Shown here: piece by piece, positions 48,829-61,900 of the stretch
Layout: the number at the start of each line of letters is the position of its first letter
How positions within the stretch are numbered: position 1 is the first letter of the stretch
Source: Tubulanus polymorphus
Lineage: Eukaryota > Nemertea > Palaeonemertea > Tubulaniformes > Tubulanidae
NCBI RefSeq assembly: GCF_964204645.1
Contig: NC_134026.1
Span: 29,034,650 to 29,098,649, forward strand
Direction: 5' to 3'
DNA: 64,000 nt
Notes under the pieces: model-generated
Told to the model about the DNA's origin: nothing
Seen by the model: the letters and a program-made list of their open reading frames with translations, nothing else
Databases searched by the model: none
Translations under genes and position numbers: made by a program

Positions 48829-48900
48829 GAATACCAGACGTTGTTACGGGGTTACGGTCCCTTGGAGAACAACGGCTAGATACTAGCCTAGGTTTGGGGT
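48829..48900 (+). repeat. Dispersed repeat fragment related to 14811-14880
   Basis: GTCTGAATACCAGACG and GGTCCCTTGGAGAACAACGG match the 14.8 kb copy apart from small indels and substitutions. Confidence 0.4.
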
Positions 48901-51900
48901 AATATTCAGAGAGATTTGAAAATGTTGTAGATAAACATATTGAGACCATAGAAAAATACAAGGTTTCCCTTTATTATGTCTGGTGAGGCTGAGTGTCACT
49001 TGTTGATTTCAAGCTCCCTAGACATGTATGATGCTCCTTGAATAGTGAAAACTGTTTGATTGAAACAGCTGTCCCCTCTATTGATTGATCAGAGCTTACA
49101 CAACTGATGAATCCCTACTTGGTTTTAGGATTCAGGTGCACACATATTGGGACCACATACTGCTCGATGTGAAATATCCACAAAAACGACTAGATTGCGA
49201 CATGTGTGTTTCAACTGGTCACCGAGTGACAGAGTGGGAAACAGACAGAAAGTTGAGAGAGAATTTGCCAGCTGTCGTTTGTAGACATCAGTTGCTGAGT
49301 TCGATCTTCACAAATTGATATTGGACATCCGCAGTGTCCCGCATTAATTAATTCAATAATTATTTCTATATCTATTTGAACTGCTTGCTGTACTTTTATT
49401 TATGTTCAAATATTGTCTGTCGTGTATGGATTCCATGATTTCATCCATACTTCCTTTGCACTGTTTGTATATCCTTTGCACTGAGAACGAGTTTGATTCC
49501 ATGTTCTATAACCACAGTTGGATTAAAAAATCATGATTTATGATAATTCAACCCTGGATATCTTTCATATTAATCCATTTACTTATTTAAAAGTACATTC
49601 AGAGTTCATGGTGTCAGTAATGAAGACTAGGTTAGTAGGAATTCGTTCTGATAGACTTCATTTATAATCATCAAGGCTTTCACAGACACTGAGCATGTCC
49701 TTAAATTGACTAAATTTGACCCCATTCAGTGCCACAGATCGTGGTTCTAGATTATCAGACCAAAAATAAAACAGAAAATTGTTTCCAAAAATGTACAAGA
49801 AGTTCATTAGAAGCTTGTTACAACAACCTCTGAATTTTACCACAAATATAGTAGTACTGGATGTAATGAACTATCAGTTGTAACGAACAGATAATTGGTT
49901 CCCTGAAGTTCATTTTAACAAGGTTCTACGGTTCCACTGTAGTTTGTACATCTTTGATTACTCCTTCAGTTTTAAGTAATGTTTTGGGGGTCGAAAGATA
50001 TCATTCCTAAATGTCTAATGAAATATGTAGCAACTTCTGTGCTCAAGCATCAATATTGATACAAGGTGAAGGATGGAAGAAAATTATCATCGTCGCTTTC
50101 CCGCAACAGAGTTCATTTATTTATCTAAACAAATAATCTAAACATAGACTTGAAATGTCAGATTTCACTGGAACATGTGTCTCCTGGTCAAGAGCTGTGA
50201 ATCTAATCAGCTGGGTCAGCCTGGGAAATAATACCATAGAAACTAAACTAAAACCACTAACCCAGTGATAAGATTTAAACATTATGAAACTAAAGATAAA
50301 GTCCAACTGAACCTTGTCTGACCCTGTAACACTTAATACTGTTATCTCCAAGAGATATAGCAGTGAGTGACCAACCACTTCAATCACTCAAAAATGTATA
50401 TTTGAATATCTTGCTGTAAATGGAAGGTTAATTTAGGTGTAATGAGATATATATTTGTGCACAGCTGTGATACATTCATTGATATGTAAAATAAAAGTGC
50501 TTTTGATTGTATTAAAGGTGGCATTTGGTGTATTCTATGATAATTCTTCCATTTGACCATTATTCAAATGCAACAGGTGAATCTGGTATCCATACCTAGG
50601 CTGGACTGGAGGTTCCTGGATGGAGGTTTCATGCTCTGAAAGAATAAAATCGGTTTACCAGTCTATAGTTAAACTCAATAAGTACTTTGTTCTTCAATGG
50701 CGGCACCGGCCATTACCTTTTTGACCTCTATTTCAAAAGTCACTGATTAAAATGTGATCTATTGAAATGACGCATGATGCTTCCTTTGTTAAAGTACTCA
50801 TGGTATCTTCAGTGTCCAAGGAGATAGTAATCAATGCCACATCAGGCTTTCATCTGGTTACAACTGACAATCCTTCAATGACAGTCACTAATAGTCTCCA
50901 TCTCCACAGCACTGTGAGGCATATGCGGGTTGCTATTATTTTTTACATAAAAAATTAGAGTAATCTGTTATGATGGGGGCGTAGAGAATCAATTTTTGTG
51001 GATGATGATTATCTTGAAAAAAGTTACAATGTATAGTGTTTTTTCAATTGCAAATCCATTGACTCTCCCTATTTGTAGACAACCTGTACCAGCATTACAT
51101 ATGCAAAATGTTTAATTATTCTATTGTAAATATGGTTGTTTCATCTATACAGTTTGTCCGGGGCATTATCTGTACCGATACCATATGGGGATCATAAATA
51201 TACAATATGTGACATTAAGTTTAACTATAGTACATTCAAATTGGCGGCTGGCTCTGTGTTTATGTTTACGCTTGCTTCATTTAAATTTTTTGAATATTAA
51301 AGATGATTTCATTTGATATCTCCGGTCAGGGTTCGCTGAAGTGTACTGTTAGTAACCTTGTATCCTTCACCTTGTCAATGACCTGTACTTTAAGTGACAC
51401 TAGATATGGATAGATAAATCTCATCACTAGGCTCACGGAGAGTATTTGCCTATAGCCTGGCCATAGCAATGAATAGGAGGCAAGAGATGCATATGGTTTA
51501 CATGAGCAGCGTGCATACTAAGTGACTAAATTCCATCACTAGGGCAGACAAATCCTGTACACTACAAAAGATGTCCCAAATAATGAGGACAAGTGCAGGT
51601 ATTGTGGGCCAAGCCTGTAGAGCTGATTATAAACTGAATAGAACAGGATGCACCCAAATGATTGTTAACTGGTGAAATTCTAAGATAAGGTCTTTAGTAA
51701 TATGAAGCTTTGCTTGCACACAATGTTCAATGAGATTTAGGGTGGAACATGAAGTCAATCTGATGGATGTGGTTAACGGGAGTTACAGATAGTGATGTCA
51801 TTGCTATGGATGAATGACTCATATTGACGTCATACCATTAAAAAAACTATCTTGACTATAAAAAAGAACACATTTTTTCCTGAAGAAGCCAAGAACTTTC

Positions 51901-53360
51901 CAAAACTTCAGAAAAGTTCTGAAATAAGTATTATACTTTTCCACTTTAACCAGACACTAGATGTTACCCGTCCGGTAACTGATTTCACTAAAACTCTTTA
52001 GTTGTTGAACTTAAGATCTGAAAACTTCAGCAGTGATCACTTTTTTGTGGTTTCTTTTAGGGTTGTTTAGTTTATCAGGTCACCTAATTGTTCAGCGGAC
52101 AATGGAGGAGAGAACTGCTTCAGACTCTATACTGAACACAACAACATAATGGTATAGGTGGGAATAGGGCTAATTCTGTGGGTGATGGTCCAACTTGATG
52201 CATTAACCATATAGGTGGCTGACTGGTGGGAAAAAAACCTTCAGATGTATCAGTTATCGGCAATCTATTGTGTATGTTTATTTTCATCTCAGACTTTAGT
52301 AGTAAATACGTATATCAGAATATATATGAACTATCCCTGTGAGACTAAAATCAATTGAGATGAAATAACTGGAAATAGACACTATTCTATTCGTCAAAGT
52401 TAGCAAGCATTTAAACACGTGGTAGATAAATGTTAATCCAGGGTTATATATCACGTGCAATGTACAATACATGAATAGTCGTAGTAATATAATGTGTTGT
52501 ATTTTGCACCTGTTACTTAGATAAGATATGCTTATAAACTAGACAATAGATTTCACAGAAATCTTTAAATAGATCTGTCGCTACAGTATCGGCTGATTAG
52601 TTCGGAACTCTAAATTATCGGTTATAGATTTGTTTTTAAGGCTGAGGTCTAGACTGGCGATTTTAGGGACAAGCTGTTCTCTGATGAGCCTTTGTTTCGG
52701 GTTCAACTAGCGGAACTAAATATCACTTACGAGTTGAAAATTGTGGTATTTTAAACAAGTTGCATTTGATGGATTCTGTCTTTGATGATGTGTGACCCTA
52801 TTGTTCTAATGGGACAGAGAGATCTATGTCTACCGGCTGTTATAACTTCAAACAATGCAATAAATAGTTTGGTTAAGTGGTTTGTCGGCCAGTGGTCATT
52901 ACGTAGTAATTAGGGAAGCAATTTAATGTTCACTCCCAATTCACTGATATTTCAAATGGCATTTACTCCTCCGTAGACAAAAACGCTCAGACGTCGCTTC
53001 AAGAATAGAATGCCGCGAGCAGGATGATTGGGTAACCTTCAGAAATGAATTTTTATGCGAATTATTTTTTCCAAGAAACGCTTCCGAAGGTGAAGCGACG
53101 ACCTAATGCATCATGCTTGAACAGCTGTGGGAGCGTAGTACCGAGACGTCCTGAAACTGCAAGACACACGATTTTGTTTATGTAAACTGCCAGAACTGCT
53201 ATTTTAAAAAAGACACGTTATTTCGCGGTTACATTCAGAGAGGTAGGTAAAGTATAAGAACAGAACAAGTGACAAGAAACCCCTTCGACAACCTCGAAAT
53301 TATTGCAGTTGTAGAATTAGGAGTAATGAATGAATTTACGTTTACAATAGCGCGCTGCTG

Positions 53361-53832
53361 ATTGGCTGCAATTTACTCACCTTGTCGAAACCCCGCCCAC
53401 TTCTAGTTTCCCGCGTCAGACCGTATAACTTGATATCTTAGCGCGCTGCAACTTAGTTCTAAGTCTAGCCCTTACGAAACTCTGTAGAAATATCTTAAAT
53501 GATAACAAAACTCATTTTAAGACTAAATGTAACAGAAGTTCACTGTAGTTTAAGCGAGTTGTTGGAATATTAGGAATTTAGGTATTTCAATTTATCGTTA
53601 GCTTCACAGTTGACCTAAGCGTAGGGATATTACTAAGTGGAGGGTGCGGGAATACAGTGATCCCTCAACCTTTGGCTATTCAGCGACTAATCGTCGAAGC
53701 TGACAGTTGTGGCTAGCGCGCTCTCTCATCTTTGCCGACATTCATACTTTGGATTATTGTAGGCTATCGGGGATGTACTTTAGTTATCGTCTTGAATTAT
53801 CGAAGACATTGAATATAGTATTAACATAATTG
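53361..53832 (+). promoter_or_regulatory. MYC: MYC promoter and non-coding first exon
   Basis: The core contains an inverted CCAAT (ATTGG, 53361-53365), a GC/KLF box CCCCGCCCAC (53391-53400) and a perfect E2F-type TTTCCCGC (53407-53414) within 55 bp. Transcription probably starts soon after. The exon would end at the strong donor TTG|GTAAGT (53832/53833). Reading exon 1 in the frame of exon 2 meets a TAA just before the junction, so exon 1 is untranslated, as in vertebrate MYC genes. Confidence 0.6.
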
Positions 53833-54053
53833 GTAAGTAACTTTTTTTCTTTCGTTTTCCATGTCAGAATGCCGGCATCCAAATTACATAAAATAAAATA
53901 TTCGCGAATTGGGCGTCGTAATTATGATGTCTTTATTGTCATTCATTCGTCGCGTCTGTTATTTTGTACATATATAGCTCGTATGTATTTATTCTTTGAA
54001 ATAATGATATTAATTGCTATTTAGTACTATTTACCACCATACGGTTTTCTACC

Positions 54054-54059
54054 CACGTG
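54054..54059. promoter_or_regulatory. CACGTG E-box in MYC intron 1
   Basis: A perfect canonical E-box in intron 1. Others flank or lie inside the gene at 52416-52421, 52452-52457 and 55118-55123. Confidence 0.4.
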
Positions 54060-54233
54060 TCACACCTACTCAACTGTCAAACTTCCAATATGGACGCGCG
54101 TATACATATGTCTGATAACGATTTATTAACGTTATGTTTCGTATTTATTTTTCAGTTGGCTGACACTTCTCAGTACACATCTTGCAATAAGACAGTCACC
54201 CTGACACATATCAATACGAAAAGCAATAGGATT

Positions 54234-56126
54234 ATGTTTGTGAAAGTGTTGAATGCGTCGAATTTGCGTTCCAACTGTACCGTTAAAATGAAGCCGAAAT
54301 TTCAAACTGCCTCGAAAATCAAAACTGAGGATTTCGATATCGTACAGCCGTTTTTCTTCGAAGATGATATGGACGATGATTTTTACTCTACTACTGTTCC
54401 GCTGCCGAGTGAAGATATTTGGAAGAAATTTGAACTGATCCCGACGCCACCGCGTTCACCAACCCGCGACGAGCAAGATTGCGTCGATGGATACCCCTCT
54501 ATTGCTTCGCGCTCTACGATTCAAAAACTAAATCTCGTTTCCGAAATTCTCGACGATCCGATTTCTCAAACGCAAGTTTTCAGTGACTTCTTTCTTCAAA
54601 ATGCGGTGGCTAACTCACCGTCGAATTCTCTGCGATCGAATCTGATACAGGATTGTATGTGGTCGGGTAAACACCAGACGGGAGACGACGACACGGACGG
54701 GATCGTCAATTGTGAACCGGAAGAAGATGTTAAAAACGAAGCTGTCAAAGCGCCATCAGCTGATATAACTCCGAATACAGCTTGTGTCGATCCGACAACT
54801 GTCTTCCCTTACCCAGTTAGCACTGAAACTAAAAGAGAAAAACGTAAAATCATGAAGATAGATCGTGTCATAACCGGTAAGTGACAGTTTATCCAATCAA
54901 ATTTATGTTCAGTGCAGTTCAGCAATTCATTTTATGGTAATATTTTCATTGAAAAATGTAGTAATTAAATTGTAAAACAATCGATAAAATGTTATTTATT
55001 ACTCGGGGTGTCTTAGTTACCGCAAAAATATTATTGACCTTAACATCAATATTTTTTGTGATGTCATTGCATAAGAATGAGTAAGCCAGCTAGATATACA
55101 TGTAAAAACGCTCAGAGCACGTGTATGCCATGCTGTTAATATAATCAATAGGCTGTTACTAGGAAATGGTTGGCGGGATGGCAGCGTTCCAAGAATGTCT
55201 GGCACAACCCAGCCATGTCGCTTGTAGTGCAGAATGCTTAGCATTGAATATTGAGGCCTCTGAGGGGCTGTTGTAGATGAGCGCGGCAGTAGAATAGCCA
55301 TACTCTGACGTGGAGAATAGATCAAGATAAAAAGTTAAAAAACCCACTTAAAACCTTTAAACCCATATTATACACAATAGGGTTAAAAGCGAATTTGAAA
55401 ATAATTATTTCAAGGACACAACCAACGTATCGAAACTCTAGAAACCATCACTACAATATACATCATAGATCTCGGCACTGACTTTCATTTCGGTTAAATA
55501 GAATTTTTCCTTTGTATTTTTTAGATGATAGTGACGAGGAAGCTGAAGAGGAAGAGATCGATGTTGTGTCGGTTCCTGTCCCGGTGAAACGACCGATTCA
55601 AGTAATTCTAACATCGCAGTCGAAACCGAAAGGCCAGTCGGTGATTAAACCTATACCGCAACTAGCATTCGCTCGAAGCGACACCAGTCCAATTCCACAT
55701 CCGATTGACATGCATTCGTATTCGTTAAAGCGTAAAGCGGTTTCGATGCCTTCATCTCCTCAACCTCATTCGAAACGTCTACGCCACGAACTAACTGTCG
55801 ATTTACGAAAAGCCGTCCAAAAACTACGCGTCCATCCGGTAAATTCGAGTTCGGATTCGGAGGAACCGCACAAACGAGCTCAGCACAACGTCTTAGAACG
55901 TCAAAGGCGGACTGATCTGAAGATGAGTTTCTTCACGTTACGCGATTTATTACCGGATTTACACAAAAATGAACGCGCCCCAAAAGTCGTTATTCTTCAA
56001 CGAGCGGCTGAATACGTGCAAAGTCTTACTCGTATGCACAAACGTCTGCAAAGTGAACTGCAACAGGAGGAAAATCGTAAACGCAGGTTAATTCAACGTT
56101 TAGAAGAGTTAGATCGGACGTTTTAA
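54234..56126 (+). CDS. MYC: MYC proto-oncogene family bHLH-leucine zipper transcription factor
   Basis: Nuclear E-box-binding factor acting with MAX to drive growth genes. Coding exons are 54234-54876 and 55525-56126, joined in phase 1, with an untranslated exon before them, which is the three-exon layout of vertebrate MYC. The total is about 414 residues from the first ATG; the ATG at codon 19 (MKPKFQTASK) has a better context and may be the real start. Boxes in order: MB0-like DFDIVQPFFFEDD, MBI phosphodegron EDIWKKFELIPTPPRSP, MBII core IQDCMWSG, MBIII DPTTVFPYP, the acidic DDSDEEAEEEEIDVVSVPV, basic region KRAQHNVLERQRRTDLKMSF, helix-loop-helix FTLRDLLPDLHKNERAPKVV and a leucine zipper to the last residue. 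The MBI Thr and Ser are kept. Identity is certain. Confidence 0.97.
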
Positions 56127-57640
56127 TGCATACGTTATTAGTATATGTAATAGTTGTGCATTTATTTAGTGGCTGCCAAAGTTTTTGTGATAATGACTTC
56201 ATGTTGATTGATACTCTCAGGCTTGACTAATACCTCAATGACGGCTAACTCCCGGGTATGGTTTGGAAGTAGAGGCTCTGTGCTGTAATTGGTAACCAGT
56301 TGTTCAACATAGAAAATACCTTGAGCGAAGAATGATTTTTGCCATGAAACATATCATAAAGGAATGTGTAAAGGGAGTTGTACACGGTAGTACAAACAAA
56401 CATCAATGAACCAAGCTAGGCTTTAAATATATCAGTAGCTAGGGATTGGAAAACCCCTTAATTATATATAGATGTTGTCAAAATGGTTACAGGATCATTT
56501 GCTGCTTTGTCACAGTTACACAATCATATAGTTATAGCGATTATATGCAAATTTATCTATGATTTAATATGCAATTTATATCATAAATTTACTATTAGTC
56601 TTTAAAATGGTAACAAGTGTCTATCTTTCATGCTAATCTCTAGGTGTATTTCCTCTATGGTGTTCAGGGAATTATTAATATGTCATCCCACTGTAGTCGA
56701 AAATGTAGCCGAGAACTGAAAATTAAAGTTCATCGAAAAAATGTATTCATTTGTAACACAAATCCATGAAATTAACTGATTAATTGGCAGCAGTTTTAAG
56801 AGAGCAGTCGTTTTACTGCTCAATTTGAAAAAAAAAAGACTTAACAAATTTTCAATGCTCAAACTGCCAGAATTGTTTTGCGTTTTTTGTTTCAATACTT
56901 TATTGATATTTTTTTTGGAAAATGACAAAAAGGTTTAAAAATATATTATAAAAATATATATATTATACATGAAATTTTGTATATATTATTGAATTGGTGC
57001 TGCCGTACGCTATGTGTATATTTAGTATTATGTAAATGATGGTTGAATTAAATTGCGCTTGATTAATATCACTTCAAATAGAGTTTGTGAAACAGATATT
57101 TTATGTATGGTTTTATGCTAAATACGCTTAAAATCAGGCATTTGGATTGTAAGCAGTGAAAGCCATACATAGTTCATTGCAAAGGTGATTTCATCAAATC
57201 AAATAAATTCTAAAAAAATAGTACATCATGATTATATTGTAAGATATATAATTGACCTAATCAGAAAAAGAACTGGTTGGATTTATAGGAGAGGTGCCCA
57301 TTGACACAATATGCATTTAATATGGTTTGCCTTGATTCATGAAATTAAAATTTAATTGAAAAGGGCTGTATGATACTGATGATTTAAATTGGGAGTTTTG
57401 GTGGTTTTCAGTATCATCTGACCAGTATAAAAAGATATAATGGAATATGATAATTTGTACACTATCATTGATCTGTAATCATGCAAGTTGTAGTGTTATT
57501 GTTTGGCTGATGAATATAAGCTTAGCATTTTGTTGAATACGGAAAATACACTCGATCTTCCATTCTGGAATGGAAGGATTAATTTAATATATATATCTGA
57601 AGGAAATGATATGATAGTGTAGTAATAAAGCTCATAACAA
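56127..57640 (+). other. MYC: MYC 3' untranslated region
   Basis: AT-rich, with ATTTA motifs near 56160. Candidate AATAAA signals lie at 57202-57207 and 57624-57629, and the end is not settled. Confidence 0.5.
57624..57629 (+). terminator. Distal polyadenylation signal candidate of MYC
   Basis: AATAAA about 1.5 kb after the stop. An earlier AATAAA at 57202-57207 could be used instead. Confidence 0.35.
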
Positions 57641-57649
57641 ACTTGAGAA

Positions 57650-58930
57650 TCTACTTGAAAGTGTTTTTATGCGCTGTAAAACTATGCATTTGATTTGTTG
57701 GTTTTTATTGAAACCTAGGTTTTGTTCCTAGATTGATATATTATTATAATTAGAGTGTTGAATATTTTTCAGTATTTTTATAGATAAAATGCACTAAAGA
57801 GGGCTTTTCCTTGCCAAAAAAAAAAAACATTTTACACATTTTGATACAACTCTATTTGAAGTGGCTTGGGGTGCAAGCCAGTATTGATTATTGTATGTAT
57901 AGCCTTTCCACTATCTGAAATCTAAAACACTTGGTTTAGTTTAGATATGTAATACACCTTTGACAATAGTTAATCGATTGTGCACAGTTTATTACTATGC
58001 TGAAGCTTTGTTTGCCCTTAGCTTGATTTCTGTTGATGGTTTATTTTTTGTTGGAATCAACAACAAGATCAGATCACACATATATCAAGCTCATGCTTAT
58101 GAGTTCCTAATTTTTGGTTAAATCGTTACCTCGTCATTAATAAACCCATGAAACCACTAACATATAATGAATGGGTTCCTAGCTACCCCTCATACCTCAA
58201 GGTTAATTATCTAAGGATTGTTAAAACCCTTTCAGGTTATCAACCCTACCTAATATTGACTCCCCAGGGTTTCATTTTCAAGCAGGCATAGCTATTCAAA
58301 TGATGTCTAGGTACTTTTGAGGTTCTCGATCTTGTTGTTGTTTCTGGTACCTTGTGTTCATAGGTTTGATTGTATGTAAATAGATTTTTATTTTACCGTA
58401 ATAGCTCTAATAAGACGACGACTATACTAGATAATGTCAGTCTTTCCTCTATCATGTATAATCACAGATTGCTCTATCTTTATTTTAGTTCACGAAAACT
58501 TGAACAGAACGTTCTTGTTTTGAAGATTTATTATTAAACAGTTTTCTTATATAAGTAAATATATTCTTGTTGTTGCATTTTTTTATTCCTCTCACTTGAT
58601 TTCGGAAGCGTTAAAAGGAAGCAGTCGCTGGAACGAATGAATGAAAACTATCAGCCGAGTTAAACCAGAGACCATTGATCATATTCTTAAAAAATCCCTC
58701 CATCGGAGAGCTTGGCCTGGTCTAAGTCATTATTTTTCCCATGGGTCCAAAATTGAGAATAAATGCTTTTTCCTAGTTTTGTCTTCAAATGAGCTGTGTA
58801 TGCTTGGTTACTGATGGGATAAAGCTTTGATTTAGGACCCTGGTTACATGAAACGGTTCGTAAAGCACTACCATGATCAAATGTCGATGGACCCCGGCTT
58901 TTGGCAGCCCGCGCTGAAAATTTATATACC
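57650..58930. other. Spacer between MYC and TRIT1
   Basis: AT-rich with no coding exon seen. The last 200-300 bp should hold the TRIT1 promoter, but no clear core motif is visible. Confidence 0.5.
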
Positions 58931-58965
58931 GTCACCTAGCGCCATCTATGCATTATTATTCCAAG

Positions 58966-61900
58966 ATGTCAGCTCCCATGAAAATTTTACCACGCTTACC
59001 CGTGGTAGTTATTTTAGGGGCTACTGGCTGTGGAAAGTCGAAGTTAGCTATAGAATTAGCCAGGAAATTTAATGGAGAAATTATAAGTGCTGATTCAATG
59101 CAGGTTAGTGATTTATTTCGTCCATCATTTGCGTATCAGGCGTTTATTAGTGCAGTAAACAAATTCAAATTAAAAGATCAAATTTATTGATGAAAGTGAA
59201 ACTGACAGTTTGATATTGATACCATTGATTGTCAGTCTTGGGATGGATAAGTGTGAAATGCTTTACTGACAAGTTGTTGCGATAATGTTTATAATCATTT
59301 ACAGGTCTATAAAGGTTTGGATATAATCACAAATAAAGTGACTGCGGAAGAACAAGCTCAATGTCGTCATCATATGATTAGTTATGTTGATCCGCTCACC
59401 ACCAAATATACGGTTACTGAATTCAGAAACAAGGCACTAGCTATTGTATCCTTATTCGTATTATCTTATGGTATTCACAAGAGGCCATTTGTTCAGTTAG
59501 ATATATTGTATACTTACTAGAACTACTGTGACCTATCACCTGATAATGATATTGTGGTTCCATAGAATTCGTTATCAGTGCGTCCTTGCAGACAAGGGAA
59601 CCCTTATCAGCTTTATAGTCGAAAAGATAAAAAAATTATTTCACAAAATTTGATAAAAATCTGAATTAGTATTTTATTTAAGTTCATGGATATGGAATGA
59701 GATTGTTGTGACATCTGACATTTGAGTATTTTTTCGATACATCCTTCGACTTAACGGAAATTCAGTTCATCAGCCAAAGTAAAGGGGGTATATATGCTGG
59801 AATAACAGAAAAATGATTTTGGAATTTTCCAAAAATATCAATCAGGAAAAGTTATTAGTCAAAGTAAAGGGTACGCCAGAATTCCGGAAATATGATTCCA
59901 GATATTTCCGGGAAACAATGGAGGCAGGAATACACCGGAATTATTTTCCGGGAATTTCTTAATCCTTACTCTCTTAACTCTTAACCCCTAAAGCGTAACC
60001 CTCTAAATTCTGGAATTTGATATATCAACTTTAATGAAATTCCGAAGGGAGAAACATCATTTTTCAAGAAAATTCTAAAATACCTATGATTGAACTCGAT
60101 TTGATTTGAAATATTTTTCTGGAAATGTCCGAAAATATAAAAAATGTTGGATGTCGAAATGGAATGACTATTATCATTGTTAGGCCTTTCATGTCGTAGG
60201 TGGCCTTAACTTAAGTTTCAGATTGATAAACTGATTGCTGATGAGAAATTACCAGTGATAGTCGGTGGAACAAATTATTACATTGAATCGGTTCTCTGGA
60301 ATTTTCTAGTCGATAAAAAGGTACAAATATTCACTCACAATTATTCTTCTCTCATGATAATCTCGGGTGTAAAAGGTTTGAATTGCATAATATCAAAGGA
60401 TGCTTGTGTGATTTGACCTGATTTAAGCATTGTTTCGCGTAGAAATTGGAATTTAGGAGGACTGCAATACGAGATGCAATCATACTGTGATTGTAGTTTT
60501 TTTCTAATGATTATGATCTACTCGACACTGAATACAAACAATCTCATACACACACCAATAGTATTGATATCAAGTAGTCTTAGAAATTCAGAAAGAATTT
60601 TTCAGAAAATCAAGCAATTCGGTAATTTAAGATGTGGTTGGACCACACAAAATTGACGTTAAAAAGTAGGCCTATATCCTTGTTGGAAAGTTGCGTGTGC
60701 CTGCTTTCTTTCACTGTAATCAACACAGTTGGCAATTACTCCGGTTTACAGAATTCTTATGGTAAGCTGTGAGAGTAATAGTGGGCTAGTTTCTGGACAG
60801 TGGAGTCTGTTATGAGTCAGCGACAATAATGAGCCATTTACAGTCAAATGTGGATCAAGCAAATAGTATCGTAAATCCACAGATCTGTCGGCTCTGTCTG
60901 TTAGAGTGATTACTCTGAGGTCTACTTATAAAAAAGAAGCATCAGAGAGGCTAGTTATTCAAGTGTGGGAGGTATAATGTTATGTCAGAGATATTCTATC
61001 ACTCTTAGACTGAAGGGAGGTGTCTTTGTTGTCTATCAGGGTCAGCTAGTGTAATGTGATTATGATGGCAATGAGAACTATTGCGTCTGGGGATCTTGAA
61101 CTCTGTATGAACTCGAATGTTGTTTTCTCATCTGTAAAAAGGTCCTCTGCTTCTGCTGCTGCTGCTGGTGCTGGTGAAGTGTGTCTCAAAATCAGCCGTT
61201 CCAATTTCGTTTCCTGGAAAATTGACCCAACCTGCTACGAATAATTCATGAGACAATTACTCATTGTGCGGCAGCTCTGGAGATATCAGATGCTGCTGAT
61301 TGTCTGGGGTTAGGGAAAGGAAGGTACAATTTGCGATGTATCTATGATATTGATATGAAAAAAACAAGATATGTTGAATCAGGTTGGCACCTGTTCCAAA
61401 ACAGCTGTTCAAGGTCTGATGAGTAGGTGCCTAGATTTTATTCAGCATTAATCAATGAAAATATTAGGTCATCGGTTAAAATGTAATATGATATTCAAAA
61501 CTGATACCATCGGATCGATTCTGTGACTGAAAATGGATTTAAATGCGTCGATACGCTTTGAGCGTAGTTCAGTCCAAATACTTCACTGGAGACTTCATAC
61601 ACTCAACAAACTAGAGAAGATAGATATCGTTTAAATGTTCGTGGAAAAGATGATGTTAGTTTTATCTTTTCTACTGTAAATATTTTAAGTTATTAGTAGT
61701 CAGTCTGTCAGATGTCAAAGATTAATCACAACCTACTCTTCAATGCTTTATGTCTGGGTTTTAAGTCTTTTTGAGATACATATCTTAGACGTTGGCGTGC
61801 AAACGAAATATTCTATTCAGCAATTCAATTTGTATTTTATGACGATTGTGATTCGACTAAAATGCAGCTAAAAATGATACAAATCCTTCAGAAATACAAT

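Larger units (their letters stand above)
37790..53330. other. Gene desert between CYRI and MYC
   Basis: About 15.5 kb hold no exon I can recognise on either strand. Open frames such as 43137-43397 and 44690-45098 look like chance. Simple repeats are present: (ATG)n near 39378-39408, a poly-C stretch near 40028-40050, a 23-bp duplication at 40075-40122 and (TC)n near 43552-43570. Vertebrate MYC genes also sit in gene-poor DNA full of distal enhancers, so this is a candidate regulatory landscape. Confidence 0.6.
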
